This document shows positions 17,541 to 24,964 of a stretch of 64,000 nucleotides of DNA, piece after piece. The notes under the pieces were generated by a model, which did not search any database, was not told where the DNA came from, and saw nothing but the letters and a program-made list of their open reading frames with translations. Numbering within the stretch: position 1 is the stretch's first letter; each line of letters begins with the position of its first letter. The position numbers and the translations under genes are program-made. This DNA comes from Sphingobacterium sp. UBA5670 (GTDB lineage Bacteria; Bacteroidota; Bacteroidia; Sphingobacteriales; Sphingobacteriaceae). Location of the stretch: positions 220,527-284,526 of the forward strand of contig NZ_DIIM01000016.1 in NCBI RefSeq assembly GCF_002420705.1, given 5' to 3'.

Positions 17541-17541
17541 T

Positions 17542-17883
17542 ATGGAACATACTGCAGAACGTTGTGCTAAAGCAAATTTGGCTATTCGAGATACGCTGGA
17601 TGTCGTTGGTGGTAAATGGAAACTCGTACTGCTTTCAGTCCTGAGAAATGGAAAGCGTGGTTTTAATGAGCTTTCACGTGAGGCGAGCATTTCCCCGAGA
17701 ATCTTGTCGAAGGAACTTCAGGAATTGGAAATGAATGGACTTGTGAAACGTATGGTCTGTGATACTAAACCTGTAACGGTACAATATGAGCTGACAGAAT
17801 ATAGTAAGACACTAGAGCAGGTTTTGATTGAAATGGAGCAATGGGGGCAGCAACATCGTCGCAAAATAATAGCTGGCCTTTAA
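17542..17883 (+). CDS. HxlR family transcriptional regulator
   Basis: A 113-residue winged-helix regulator of the HxlR/DUF24 family: AIRDTLDVVGGKWKLVLLSV, then FNELSREASISPRILSKELQ (recognition helix) and VQYELTEYSKTLEQVL (wing and dimer helix). C8 (AERCAKAN) is at the position of the redox-active N-terminal cysteine of YodB, HypR and relatives. Expected to sense quinones or other electrophiles through that thiol and to control azoR divergently. Confidence 0.92.
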   Translation: MEHTAERCAKANLAIRDTLDVVGGKWKLVLLSVLRNGKRGFNELSREASISPRILSKELQELEMNGLVKRMVCDTKPVTVQYELTEYSKTLEQVLIEMEQWGQQHRRKIIAGL

Positions 17884-17931
17884 CTTCTTTATAATTACCG
17901 ATAAGGGACGAACCTTTTCATGGCTTTTGGG

Positions 17932-18489
17932 TTAGTTCAAATTGAAATCGAAAAGGGATGATGGTTTTTGTGTCAATTGAAGATAATTTTCTTCTAGAAG
18001 TTTGTACTCCTCCAAAGCTATTTCCAGTGTGCTATCTAAGATAATCGTAACCAATTTGGTGTCTGGATCAATCCGATAAAAATAAATTTTACCACATATA
18101 CTTGATTCATAATTGTTCGTCTTGTGGAAACCGATCTTGTAATCTTTTGCTTCAAATGATGTAAGCTCTGATAGTTTTATGCCGTTGTTAATCTGATAAC
18201 TCATGTTATCTTTTGCTAGTATGAAAAATTCTTCGCCGGCATGGTGCCATCTATAAATTTTAAAAAAACCAAATGAAATAAGCAGACCTAGGCTCAATAC
18301 GAATAGAGAGGAAGGTCCTAGTTCAGCAAAAATATTGAATACGACGATGAGGGACAGTGTACCTAGGAATGACAGCATACATAGACTGGCAAAGATGAAT
18401 AGGTATAACTTAGGATGTACCATTTTGATAACAAACCTAATATATTCCTCATTTTTGTCAAAATATATGGCATTTTTGGTCATTGGCAT
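17932..18489 (-). CDS. Two-helix membrane protein, unknown (YcxB/PH-like)
   Basis: 185 residues with two adjacent hydrophobic helices (about 28-53 and 60-76), followed by a soluble domain of about 100 residues (EEFFILAKDNMSYQINNG). The layout, two helices then a small beta-rich domain, resembles membrane-anchored bPH/YcxB-type proteins, but no signature is decisive. A start three codons in (MTKN, 18483) is equally possible. It converges with the HxlR gene and stands apart from the island that follows. Confidence 0.65.
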   Translation of the reverse strand: MPMTKNAIYFDKNEEYIRFVIKMVHPKLYLFIFASLCMLSFLGTLSLIVVFNIFAELGPSSLFVLSLGLLISFGFFKIYRWHHAGEEFFILAKDNMSYQINNGIKLSELTSFEAKDYKIGFHKTNNYESSICGKIYFYRIDPDTKLVTIILDSTLEIALEEYKLLEENYLQLTQKPSSLFDFNLN

Positions 18490-18703
18490 AGTAAAATGTC
18501 TTTTACGCTAAATTAATATATACTTTTAGAATATTTATTTTTTTTAATTTATTGTGTTTTTGGCTTCGAGATGTTCATATTTTAAGTTATCAAATGCTAT
18601 TTAAATAACCAGCTAAAATGGGAAATTCTTTCAGGTATTCAACGTAAACAGTCAATTCTCAACGTGTATCTGTTAAGCCATTCTTTCTTTGCTATTATCA
18701 AGC

Positions 18704-18738
18704 AAAAAGCCTTATCTACGAGATAGGGCTTTTTTTTT
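18704..18738. terminator. Intrinsic terminator at the left edge of the phage-like island
   Basis: AGCCTTATCT (18708-18717) pairs with AGATAGGGCT (18721-18730) with one G-U, followed by eight or nine T; an A-run on the other side makes it usable in both directions. It sits within the gene-free stretch 18490-18954. Otherwise that stretch is AT-rich and shows no gene I can support. Confidence 0.75.
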
Positions 18739-18954
18739 GAAATGGAGGTGTTGACGATATATTCGGTAGCTGCAATGTACCGCCTACTTAGGTTTGATAT
18801 TCCATTTTCTGGCAAGGTGCTGTATTTAACTTTGTATTGAAATAGGAGCTGAATAGACATTGATGAAGTGGTGCCCCTTCTTCTATGCCCAGCCCCCTCC
18901 TTTTTCTTAGAAAACGAAGGTTATAATTGAATGAATACATAAACATATAGCGCT

Positions 18955-19449
18955 ATGGAAATAAAAGAAAACAAACTAGTGGGTGTTCCTTATAGAGAAA
19001 CTCCAAATAAAGGTGGAATTATCAAGCCTGTTTATATTATAATGCATTACGATGGTGCGACCAATGGAACAAGTGCGATCGATTGGATGACAGATGCCCG
19101 GAGTAAGGTCTCCGCACATCTTCATATAAGCCGTGATGGTGTCATTACGCAATTGGCCCCATTTAACATTAAATGCTGGCATGCAGGAATCAGTAATTGG
19201 GCTGGGCAGAAAGATCTCAATAACTATAGTATCGGGATTGAACTGCAAAATAAAGGTCAGGAGACCTATACTGAAAAACAGATTGACGCGGCGATTTCCG
19301 TATGTAAAGCGATTTGTGTTACATACCCAATTAGAGAGATTTTGGGGCATTCGGATGTCGCACCAGGAAGAAAGGAGGATCCAGGGATGCAGTTTCCTTG
19401 GGAGAAATTTAAACTGTTAACGAAAGGAACTTATAATGGAATTACTTGA
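18955..19449 (+). CDS. N-acetylmuramoyl-L-alanine amidase (Amidase_2, endolysin type)
   Basis: A 164-residue zinc amidase that cleaves the MurNAc-L-Ala bond of peptidoglycan. H31 (IIMHYDG), H132 (GHSDVAPG) and D142 are the zinc ligands, and K140 in GRKEDPG is the catalytic lysine position. There is no signal peptide, so release would need a holin or membrane damage, as with phage endolysins. The 3' end overlaps the next gene by 14 bp, and the three genes 18955-20285 form one tightly packed cassette. Confidence 0.92.
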   Translation: MEIKENKLVGVPYRETPNKGGIIKPVYIIMHYDGATNGTSAIDWMTDARSKVSAHLHISRDGVITQLAPFNIKCWHAGISNWAGQKDLNNYSIGIELQNKGQETYTEKQIDAAISVCKAICVTYPIREILGHSDVAPGRKEDPGMQFPWEKFKLLTKGTYNGIT

Positions 19450-19813
19450 GATTTTAGAGAAATTAATCATCCCAGTGGTCACAGCCGTAGGGGGCTACTT
19501 GGTTGGAAAACCTAAACAGCAAGCCGAAGTGGAAGCGACAAATGTCGAAAATGCAGGAAAGGTAATTGAAAAATGGGAGGGATATGCGAATAGGTTAGAG
19601 AAAGATATTGAACAATTGCGAGCTATCATTGAAGATCTTAATGAAGGTTTACGTTTGGCAAATGATGAACGTATTGCTTGTACGAAGACCTTGGGAGATT
19701 TACAAGCAAAATATGATGATCTAATGAAGCTCTATAACAGGCTACAAATTGAATTAAAACAGATAAAAAATGAAAAATATACTACAGATGATCTCAATAC
19801 TGCTACTGGTTAG
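19436..19813 (+). CDS. N-terminally membrane-anchored coiled-coil protein of a lysis cassette
   Basis: 125 residues: a hydrophobic segment at about 8-25 (EKLIIPVVTAVGGYLVG), then a continuous heptad-rich helix to residue about 112 (RLEKDIEQLRAIIEDLNEGL, LQAKYDDLMKLYNRLQIEL). This topology matches an i-spanin (Rz) or a holin-associated protein. It begins inside the amidase gene with a Shine-Dalgarno-like GAAAGGA (19422-19428), and its 3' end overlaps the lipoprotein gene by 44 bp. Function is inferred from position and topology; no family is recognised. Confidence 0.78.
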   Translation: MELLEILEKLIIPVVTAVGGYLVGKPKQQAEVEATNVENAGKVIEKWEGYANRLEKDIEQLRAIIEDLNEGLRLANDERIACTKTLGDLQAKYDDLMKLYNRLQIELKQIKNEKYTTDDLNTATG

Positions 19814-20285
19814 CAGTTGCGGTCTATTTAAGAAGACTTTAAAATCCACTGCATCCGAACAAATGGCTATCACAGAAAAAATAGATAAAAATTTGCAGGT
19901 TGAGCGGGATACGGGGGAAATAAAGGTTGTTCAATCATATGCTGGAGCTTTGAAGAAGAGCGAGGACGTTATTCAAATTGAAGGTGAGGGAATTCAGATC
20001 ACGCGAGATGGTGTCGTACGGCTTCGAAGCGGGAAAATCTATCAGAAACAGAGCGTGCTAGGTAAGAGGTTGGAGACTGAGGAACGATTTGACGCAGGTT
20101 GGAAAGGTCAGAAAATGAAGAGCAGTCGGCAAAGCGTTCAGAAAATAAAACTTCATGATACGGAGTCAAAATCGGTAGTAAAACCCGCTACGACAAGTAT
20201 GCTTTATTTTTCAATTGGCTTGGGAGTTTTAATCACATTAGTTATCTGGTTGATAAGAAAAGGTCGAGCTTTTGTGCACTGGTAA
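19770..20285 (+). CDS. Lipoprotein with C-terminal membrane helix, u-spanin-like
   Basis: 171 residues. The N-terminal signal MKNILQMISILLLVSS ends in a lipobox with C17, so the N-terminus would be lipidated in the outer membrane. The C-terminus has one strong helix (MLYFSIGLGVLITLVIWLI, about 143-161) followed by RKGR. Between them is a hydrophilic region with alternating beta-like stretches (DVIQIEGEGIQITRDGVVRL). An outer-membrane lipid anchor plus an inner-membrane C-terminal helix is the defining architecture of unimolecular spanins such as phage T1 gp11. Third gene of the cassette, overlapping its neighbour out of frame by 44 bp. Confidence 0.78.
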   Translation: MKNILQMISILLLVSSCGLFKKTLKSTASEQMAITEKIDKNLQVERDTGEIKVVQSYAGALKKSEDVIQIEGEGIQITRDGVVRLRSGKIYQKQSVLGKRLETEERFDAGWKGQKMKSSRQSVQKIKLHDTESKSVVKPATTSMLYFSIGLGVLITLVIWLIRKGRAFVHW

Positions 20286-20341
20286 TAGTTCTGCAGGTTA
20301 ATTCAACCTGACCACGGCCAGCGGGAATGTAGTACAAAAAA

Positions 20342-20378
20342 AGTCCTTGAGTATTCAATATTCAAGGACTAGTTTTTT
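20342..20378. terminator. Intrinsic terminator closing the lysis cassette
   Basis: AGTCCTTGA (20342-20350) and TCAAGGACT (20362-20370) form a perfect 9-bp stem, followed by AG and six T. It lies 56 bp after the u-spanin-like gene and 54 bp before the stop codon of the convergent orphan gene, and could serve both. Confidence 0.82.
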
Positions 20379-20432
20379 ACCAAGGAAAAGTGGAAGGTGT
20401 TGATAATGATGGTGGTATTTTTATGCATGTAA

Positions 20433-21005
20433 TTAGACATTGTTGAAACGGGCCTCAATAAGGTAATAATTTGCAATTTGTTTAATCTCCTTTTTGAAAT
20501 CACGGTAAAGGTCGAATTGATTGCAGGCACAGATGATAGATTTCTGTAATGTGTCATTATTTATTTGTAAATAAGGACCTAATTCTTTGTATATGCTACT
20601 TTTTACTTTGGTTTTCAGATTATCCAATTTTTCCGGCTGAAAAATACGAAGCACAACTGCTATTGCTTTGTAGCGATGCTGTATATCCTTGTAATTGATA
20701 TATTCTCCCATAATCTGCTTGGTAGGTATATTTACAAATTGGCAATAGCAATCGATAACTTTACTGATTTTAGAAAGATCAGACTCGTATATTTTATCGA
20801 TGGACTTTAATATTTCGGGGTGATTTTCTTTTAAGAAATTCATAATGAATGAATAATATAATGTGTTCATACGCTGTGAACTATTTTTTTCTGTTAATCT
20901 GATTGTTTCTTTTTTTCTTAAAATATTGTTTTGTCCGTGTGACTGATTGTGATCCAGTGTGTAAATTATCTGCTGTTTTGGACTGTGTGTAAGAAGCTGT
21001 TCCAT
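20433..21005 (-). CDS. Orphan helical protein in the phage-like island
   Basis: 190 residues, basic and mainly helical, low GC. No family recognised with confidence. Residues about 75-110 (QIMGEYINYKDIQHRYKAIA) and 135-175 (IYKELGPYLQINNDTLQKSI, then FDLYRDFKKEIKQI) look, by eye, like the trihelical DnaA domain IV / Trp-repressor arrangement, which would make it a DNA-binding protein; this is weak inference. It faces the S24 repressor gene divergently across a 348-bp AT-rich region carrying repeated motifs, a typical regulatory layout for phage-like switches. Confidence 0.65.
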   Translation of the reverse strand: MEQLLTHSPKQQIIYTLDHNQSHGQNNILRKKETIRLTEKNSSQRMNTLYYSFIMNFLKENHPEILKSIDKIYESDLSKISKVIDCYCQFVNIPTKQIMGEYINYKDIQHRYKAIAVVLRIFQPEKLDNLKTKVKSSIYKELGPYLQINNDTLQKSIICACNQFDLYRDFKKEIKQIANYYLIEARFNNV

Positions 21006-21128
21006 TTTCTTTTTCTGTTTAAGTATGAACTGATTTTTCGTTTCTTGAGATGGTGATCCTACAATAATTCAATCCGGCCGCAGGCGCTTGATTGTGCTGT
21101 GGATCTACAGTTTATTTTAATTTGTTAC

Positions 21129-21340
21129 TTGTTAAACAAAGTTAAACAAATTTGTTAATCTTTCAATTTATTTTAAGCTTATTTTTTGCTATTATTCTTC
21201 GTTTATAAACTTATTTGTTTAACTTTAATTTGTTGGTAATAAGTGATTTAATTTTTAAATATAGTGGTCTATTTGTTAAGGTTTAATAAGTTGTGTAACT
21301 TAGTGTCAGAATGTTATGTATTTGTGTAACATTTGTTAAA
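21129..21340. promoter_or_regulatory. Array of GTTAAACAAA motifs in a divergent control region
   Basis: GTTAAACAAA occurs twice head to tail (21131-21140, 21141-21150), its exact complement TTTGTTTAAC at 21214-21223, and one-mismatch TTTGTGTAAC at 21321-21330 with a near copy at 21290-21299. Shorter TTTGTTAA copies lie at 21151, 21272 and 21332. The tract lies between the orphan gene and the S24 repressor start at 21354. It is best explained as operator sites for the repressor, or as iterons for a replication protein. Confidence 0.6.
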
Positions 21341-21353
21341 TATCCTATGAACT

Positions 21354-22160
21354 ATGGAAACTTATCCAAATAATAATTTTGAAGTTTTACGCTTGGAGAT
21401 GCGTGTTACCAACCGCGAATTTGCGTCGCTGTTAGGTGTGCGTGAACAAGTGTACTCGCGTATAAAAAAGGGGGAGTATCCTATTGGGCTTACCATGAAA
21501 ACACGCATTCAACAAGCCTTTCCTCATATCCAGTATGATTGGTTAGTGTATGGAAAAGGGGAAAGGATAGAGGCTGGTGCTTTGATTCAGCCTGACTCCA
21601 TATCGATGGTTAGTATCGGTAATGGGAAATCAATTGGGTACTTTGCGGATGATGTCAAGTTTATCGACGAAAACAAGAACAATATATTTTTTGAAGTCTC
21701 TCCCGGGCGATACCTGATGCAGACTAAACTTGTTACCGAGAAGGCTAAAGCAGGATATTTGTCTGGTTTTGGAGACGCTGAATATATGGATGATTTACCG
21801 GCCCATTTTATTACGGTTAATGAGTTCCATAAAGGTGCTTATCGCTCTTTTGAAGTTAGTGGGGATAGTATGACAGACGGGACTGATGCCAGTGTGTTAG
21901 ACGGTGATATTGTAACTGGTCGTCTGATAAAAAGAGAGCTATGGCAATCAAAATTTCATACCCATAAATATCGTTATTGGGTTGTTGTCCACAAATATGA
22001 AGGCGTTATTATTAAAGAGATTGCCCATCATGATGTAAACAATGGAATTCTTACGCTTCGCTCTCTTAATACTGATAAAACAAGATACCCTGACTTTGAG
22101 GTAAGCCTGGATGATGTAGACCAGATTTTTAATGTTGTAGATATTAGCCGTTCGCTTTAG
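21354..22160 (+). CDS. S24-family (LexA/CI-like) repressor
   Basis: 268 residues. The N-terminal HTH is REFASLLGVREQVYSRIKKG. The C-terminal S24 domain has serine S172 in YRSFEVSGDSMTDG and lysine K221 in EGVIIKEIA, the catalytic dyad for self-cleavage, with a candidate A133-G134 scissile bond (KAKAGYLSGFGD). The usual target is its own operator, relieved by RecA-dependent autocleavage after DNA damage. It is the natural controller of the upstream lysis cassette and the facing orphan gene. The dyad spacing is longer than in LexA, as in many Bacteroidota S24 proteins. Confidence 0.9.
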   Translation: METYPNNNFEVLRLEMRVTNREFASLLGVREQVYSRIKKGEYPIGLTMKTRIQQAFPHIQYDWLVYGKGERIEAGALIQPDSISMVSIGNGKSIGYFADDVKFIDENKNNIFFEVSPGRYLMQTKLVTEKAKAGYLSGFGDAEYMDDLPAHFITVNEFHKGAYRSFEVSGDSMTDGTDASVLDGDIVTGRLIKRELWQSKFHTHKYRYWVVVHKYEGVIIKEIAHHDVNNGILTLRSLNTDKTRYPDFEVSLDDVDQIFNVVDISRSL

Positions 22161-22326
22161 GAAACTCGTGTCCTCAATTTTTCCTTTTTTGACGGTTCAT
22201 CTTTTAACACCAAAGTTTAGGCGATAGATCTCTTTATGTCACCTATAGTTGCTCGGTAAATTGATCCAGTTGTACTCTTTTAAACCGAAAAATACTTATT
22301 CTTAGCGATTTCATATTTTTGCTAAA

Positions 22327-22373
22327 AAATATAGGAATAAAAACTAATTTAGTTAGTTTTTATTCCTATATTT
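22327..22373. terminator. 21-bp perfect hairpin after the S24 gene
   Basis: Bases 22327-22347 pair perfectly with 22353-22373 around a 5-nt loop (TTTAG); the core is AGGAATAAAAACTAA / TTAGTTTTTATTCCT. The 3' arm ends ATTCCTATATTTG with little U-run, so it may be an intrinsic terminator for the repressor gene, an mRNA-end structure or an operator dyad. It lies 166 bp after the stop codon. Confidence 0.6.
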
Positions 22374-22382
22374 GACCATCAA

Positions 22383-22507
22383 TTGAACGTATACGAACAT
22401 GTTGTTACGTGCTATTTTAGCGTTCCTAGTATATATAGCGTTAAGACAGCTGATAGCGTGATAAGAATATTGGTTGCTCATTATTCAAGCATGTTCGTAT
22501 CGTTCAA
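22383..22507. repeat. 125-bp element bounded by 18-bp inverted repeats
   Basis: TTGAACGTATACGAACATG (22383-22401) is repeated inverted as CATGTTCGTATCGTTCAA (22490-22507); the arms match at 18 bases with one single-base bulge. Between them lie about 88 bp with repeated TAGCG and a 20-codon hydrophobic open frame starting MLLRAILAFL (22399-22461). It could be a miniature mobile element, a structured RNA or a tiny membrane peptide locus. The remainder of the gap 22161-22564 shows no gene. Confidence 0.5.
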
Positions 22508-22564
22508 AAGAAATAATAGGATATATAAACATTATTTTTAGCGCTGCATACGTCCTTACCGCTG

Positions 22565-23068
22565 TTAATCTTTTACAAAACTTACATCAGTTATTGTATA
22601 AGAGAAGTTATCTTTTTCCCGCTCATTCTCAGGTTTCTCCAATTCACTGTAATGCACTGTTCCGGTCATCTTGAACGTTGTATGAGAATCTAGGTTGATT
22701 TTCTCACCATTATTGTCAAATACGTAAAAATTTTTGAGTGTATAATTTTTTTGATCCGCAGGAAGTTCAAATAACACATTATTTTTTTCTGTTCCAACTG
22801 GTAAGATCACGCTGAAAGCAGTGAATTTTTCTGAGCTGAAGGCATGGGATTTGACCACAAAATTCATAGCCATGGTTTTTGATTTGCCTGATGAGAAGGT
22901 AAAAGAAGGTGCGTCAAACTCACCTGTTAATTCAATGGTTTTATTTTGATTGTCATAGTTTGATTCGATAGCTTTTACCGTATCAACAGAACCGCCATTG
23001 CAAGATGCTAACAGTGTCAAACCCGATGACGCTAACAATAATGCTGAAATTAAGTGTTTTGTTTTCAT
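22565..23068 (-). CDS. Lipoprotein, unknown function
   Basis: 167 residues. The signal MKTKHLISALLLASSGLTLL ends in lipobox LLAS-C, so it is exported and lipidated. The mature domain is mainly beta (TIELTGEFDAPSFTFSSGKS) and ends in SYTITDVSFVKD. No family recognised. It is a single gene bordering the phage-like island; gaps on both sides (about 400 and 280 bp) suggest its own promoter. Confidence 0.75.
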   Translation of the reverse strand: MKTKHLISALLLASSGLTLLASCNGGSVDTVKAIESNYDNQNKTIELTGEFDAPSFTFSSGKSKTMAMNFVVKSHAFSSEKFTAFSVILPVGTEKNNVLFELPADQKNYTLKNFYVFDNNGEKINLDSHTTFKMTGTVHYSELEKPENEREKDNFSYTITDVSFVKD

Positions 23069-23346
23069 GTCAAAAATTATTAATTGAGAGATATTTAAAG
23101 CTTCTTTTGTAGCTCAATAGATCCGCATCCAAAATGATGCTGACTTATGAGATCTACTTGTTATCTTTATATAAAGGTAATATATTGAGAAATAGATATT
23201 AGCGTATGATTTAAATTCGTTAGGTACAAATTTAAATTCGCTTAGCCAACAAATGTTTTCGTTTTGTGAAAAGGGAAGCTTTTGGTTATATTGCTCTTAA
23301 TAAAGCGCTAAGGGGATTGATTTTTTGTAACTGCGCCGTTTTCTAA

Positions 23347-23844
23347 CTAGGTTTTTGACTTAAAGAAGGCGAGGCTAATAATCAAGAAGACTAAGGTTAG
23401 AACCGAACAGAATGTTCGGATATTGTTCCAGAATACCCAAGGCCTTTCGAAGGCCTCTCGCATAAGTTTTATAGATTTTTCCGAAGCAATCGATAGGTCT
23501 ATTGATGCTAACTGATTATTTAAGGGAACATTTTGTATTCCCGTAATTATAAATACTCCAATGATATAGCTCAAACTCGCTGCCAGTATTAAATAGAACT
23601 TTGGTGAATGGATATCAAACAATAATACGGTAGAAATTGCTAATAGAATTGGTGCTCCCAGGAAGCAACAATAAAAAGCAGGATTCAGTATTTCTCTATT
23701 GATATTTTGCATGGCCATCAGATAAGCCCTGTCATTAAGTTTATGCAGACCCAAGTTGACCGAAAATGTATAAGAAAAGAATAAGCCAGAAATGATGGCC
23801 GAAAAAATTGTTGCCAGCGCCAAAATGATGTCCTGTAATTTCAT
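23347..23844 (-). CDS. DUF1772 family membrane protein
   Basis: 165 residues with four membrane helices. The family pattern is visible: AIISGLFFSYTFSVNLGL, the MQNINREILNPAF block, and IQNVPLNNQL before the last helix. Proteins of this group include fungal anthrone oxygenases, but the bacterial function is not known. No operon partner; the next gene upstream on the same strand, an AraC regulator, is 203 bp away and may control it. Confidence 0.87.
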   Translation of the reverse strand: MKLQDIILALATIFSAIISGLFFSYTFSVNLGLHKLNDRAYLMAMQNINREILNPAFYCCFLGAPILLAISTVLLFDIHSPKFYLILAASLSYIIGVFIITGIQNVPLNNQLASIDLSIASEKSIKLMREAFERPWVFWNNIRTFCSVLTLVFLIISLAFFKSKT

Positions 23845-24047
23845 ATTTCTATTTGTTTTAATTGTGAAATTCGTTTGCTAAACTTACTTCAGTTGATATG
23901 CAGGCGTATCAAAATATTATTTTAAAGTCTATTTCGTAAAGAGTATAGACTTTGAAAAAACGCCAATACCGATGTTGATCTACCCGGCATCTGTACAAAG
24001 TTTGGAATAAGCGCCGAAGTAAAATAGAATAAAAACGACACAGTTTA

Positions 24048-24821
24048 TCATTTGTTAAATGAAGCGGGAGTTGAACCTGTAAAGGATTTAAATACACGGA
24101 TGAAATGAGACTGATCCGAGAAGCCATTTTCGTAAACAATATCTGTTAGTCTGTGAAAGTCTTTACTGGTCAATTGTTTCAGAGAGGTCTGAAATTGTAC
24201 TATCTTAGCAAATTGTTTAGCTGTTAATCCCGTCTCTTTAAGAAATCTGCGTTCAAAGGTTCGGATGTTCAGTCGCGCTTCCTTGGCAATTTCTCCAATA
24301 GCAACCTGACCATTGTTTTCGATGATATTTAGGATAGCCTGTTTAATTGAAAAGTCGAGATTATCCTTCTTGGTATTAAAAAGGTTGAGAAGGAAAGCGG
24401 ATAATACGCGGATGTTGTTGTGACAGTTTGAGGAGGAAGATAATTCAGTAATCAATTGACGGATGTCTGTATGTGGAGTGGCTTCTAAATAATAACAGCT
24501 GTCATTTATACTTTCTGGGTGTATATCCCAAAACGCACGTAACACAAAAGGATAAAATTTGAAAACTATAATTTGAAAGGGGCCAGCTATATTGATCGTA
24601 ATAGGTGTTATCGTTTGACCATATAAGAAAATATGGGGCATTTTTTTATTATGGGGGCTAATGAGAAAGTCTCCTTTTGATCGTTGAAATAATAGGCCTG
24701 GGTATCCATCAGCATAAAAAGGTAAGTTACAGCGATATTCATCGGTACTTTCAAATACCAATATTTCTTTTACAAATAATGCAATGGATTTGTCGGGGTG
24801 GATAATCTTGGGATTCATCAA
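24048..24821 (-). CDS. AraC family regulator with DUF6597-like sensor
   Basis: 257 residues. The N-terminal region (HPDKSIALFVKEILVFESTD, YADGYPGLLFQR) is the same sensor class as the regulator at 11.2 kb. The C-terminal HTH is IGEIAKEARLNIRTFERRFL plus the signature IVYENGFSDQSHFIRVFKSF. The likely target is the adjacent DUF1772 gene, 203 bp downstream on the same strand. Confidence 0.87.
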   Translation of the reverse strand: MMNPKIIHPDKSIALFVKEILVFESTDEYRCNLPFYADGYPGLLFQRSKGDFLISPHNKKMPHIFLYGQTITPITINIAGPFQIIVFKFYPFVLRAFWDIHPESINDSCYYLEATPHTDIRQLITELSSSSNCHNNIRVLSAFLLNLFNTKKDNLDFSIKQAILNIIENNGQVAIGEIAKEARLNIRTFERRFLKETGLTAKQFAKIVQFQTSLKQLTSKDFHRLTDIVYENGFSDQSHFIRVFKSFTGSTPASFNK

Positions 24822-24964
24822 TTAACTGTATTGGCTTTGAATTACGAATTGTCATATACATCTTATACGGAAATATCCAATAAGAGCGGATATTGCCATC
24901 GGATTTTCATTAGCTGATTTATCATGATATAGCACATTTCAAACATATGTGAATGTAATCCGGC

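Noticed and set aside
18639..18860. Minus-strand open frame of 73 codons
   Set aside because: It runs through a strong intrinsic terminator and has no recognisable composition or start signal.
18490..22560. Complete prophage
   Set aside because: No integrase, terminase, capsid, portal or tail gene can be seen; only lysis and repressor functions are present.
23905..24060. Possible TetR-type HTH remnant on the plus strand (DVDLPGICTKFGIS ... NKNDTVYHLL)
   Set aside because: The resemblance is short, interrupted by two stops and overlaps the end of an AraC gene; chance cannot be excluded.
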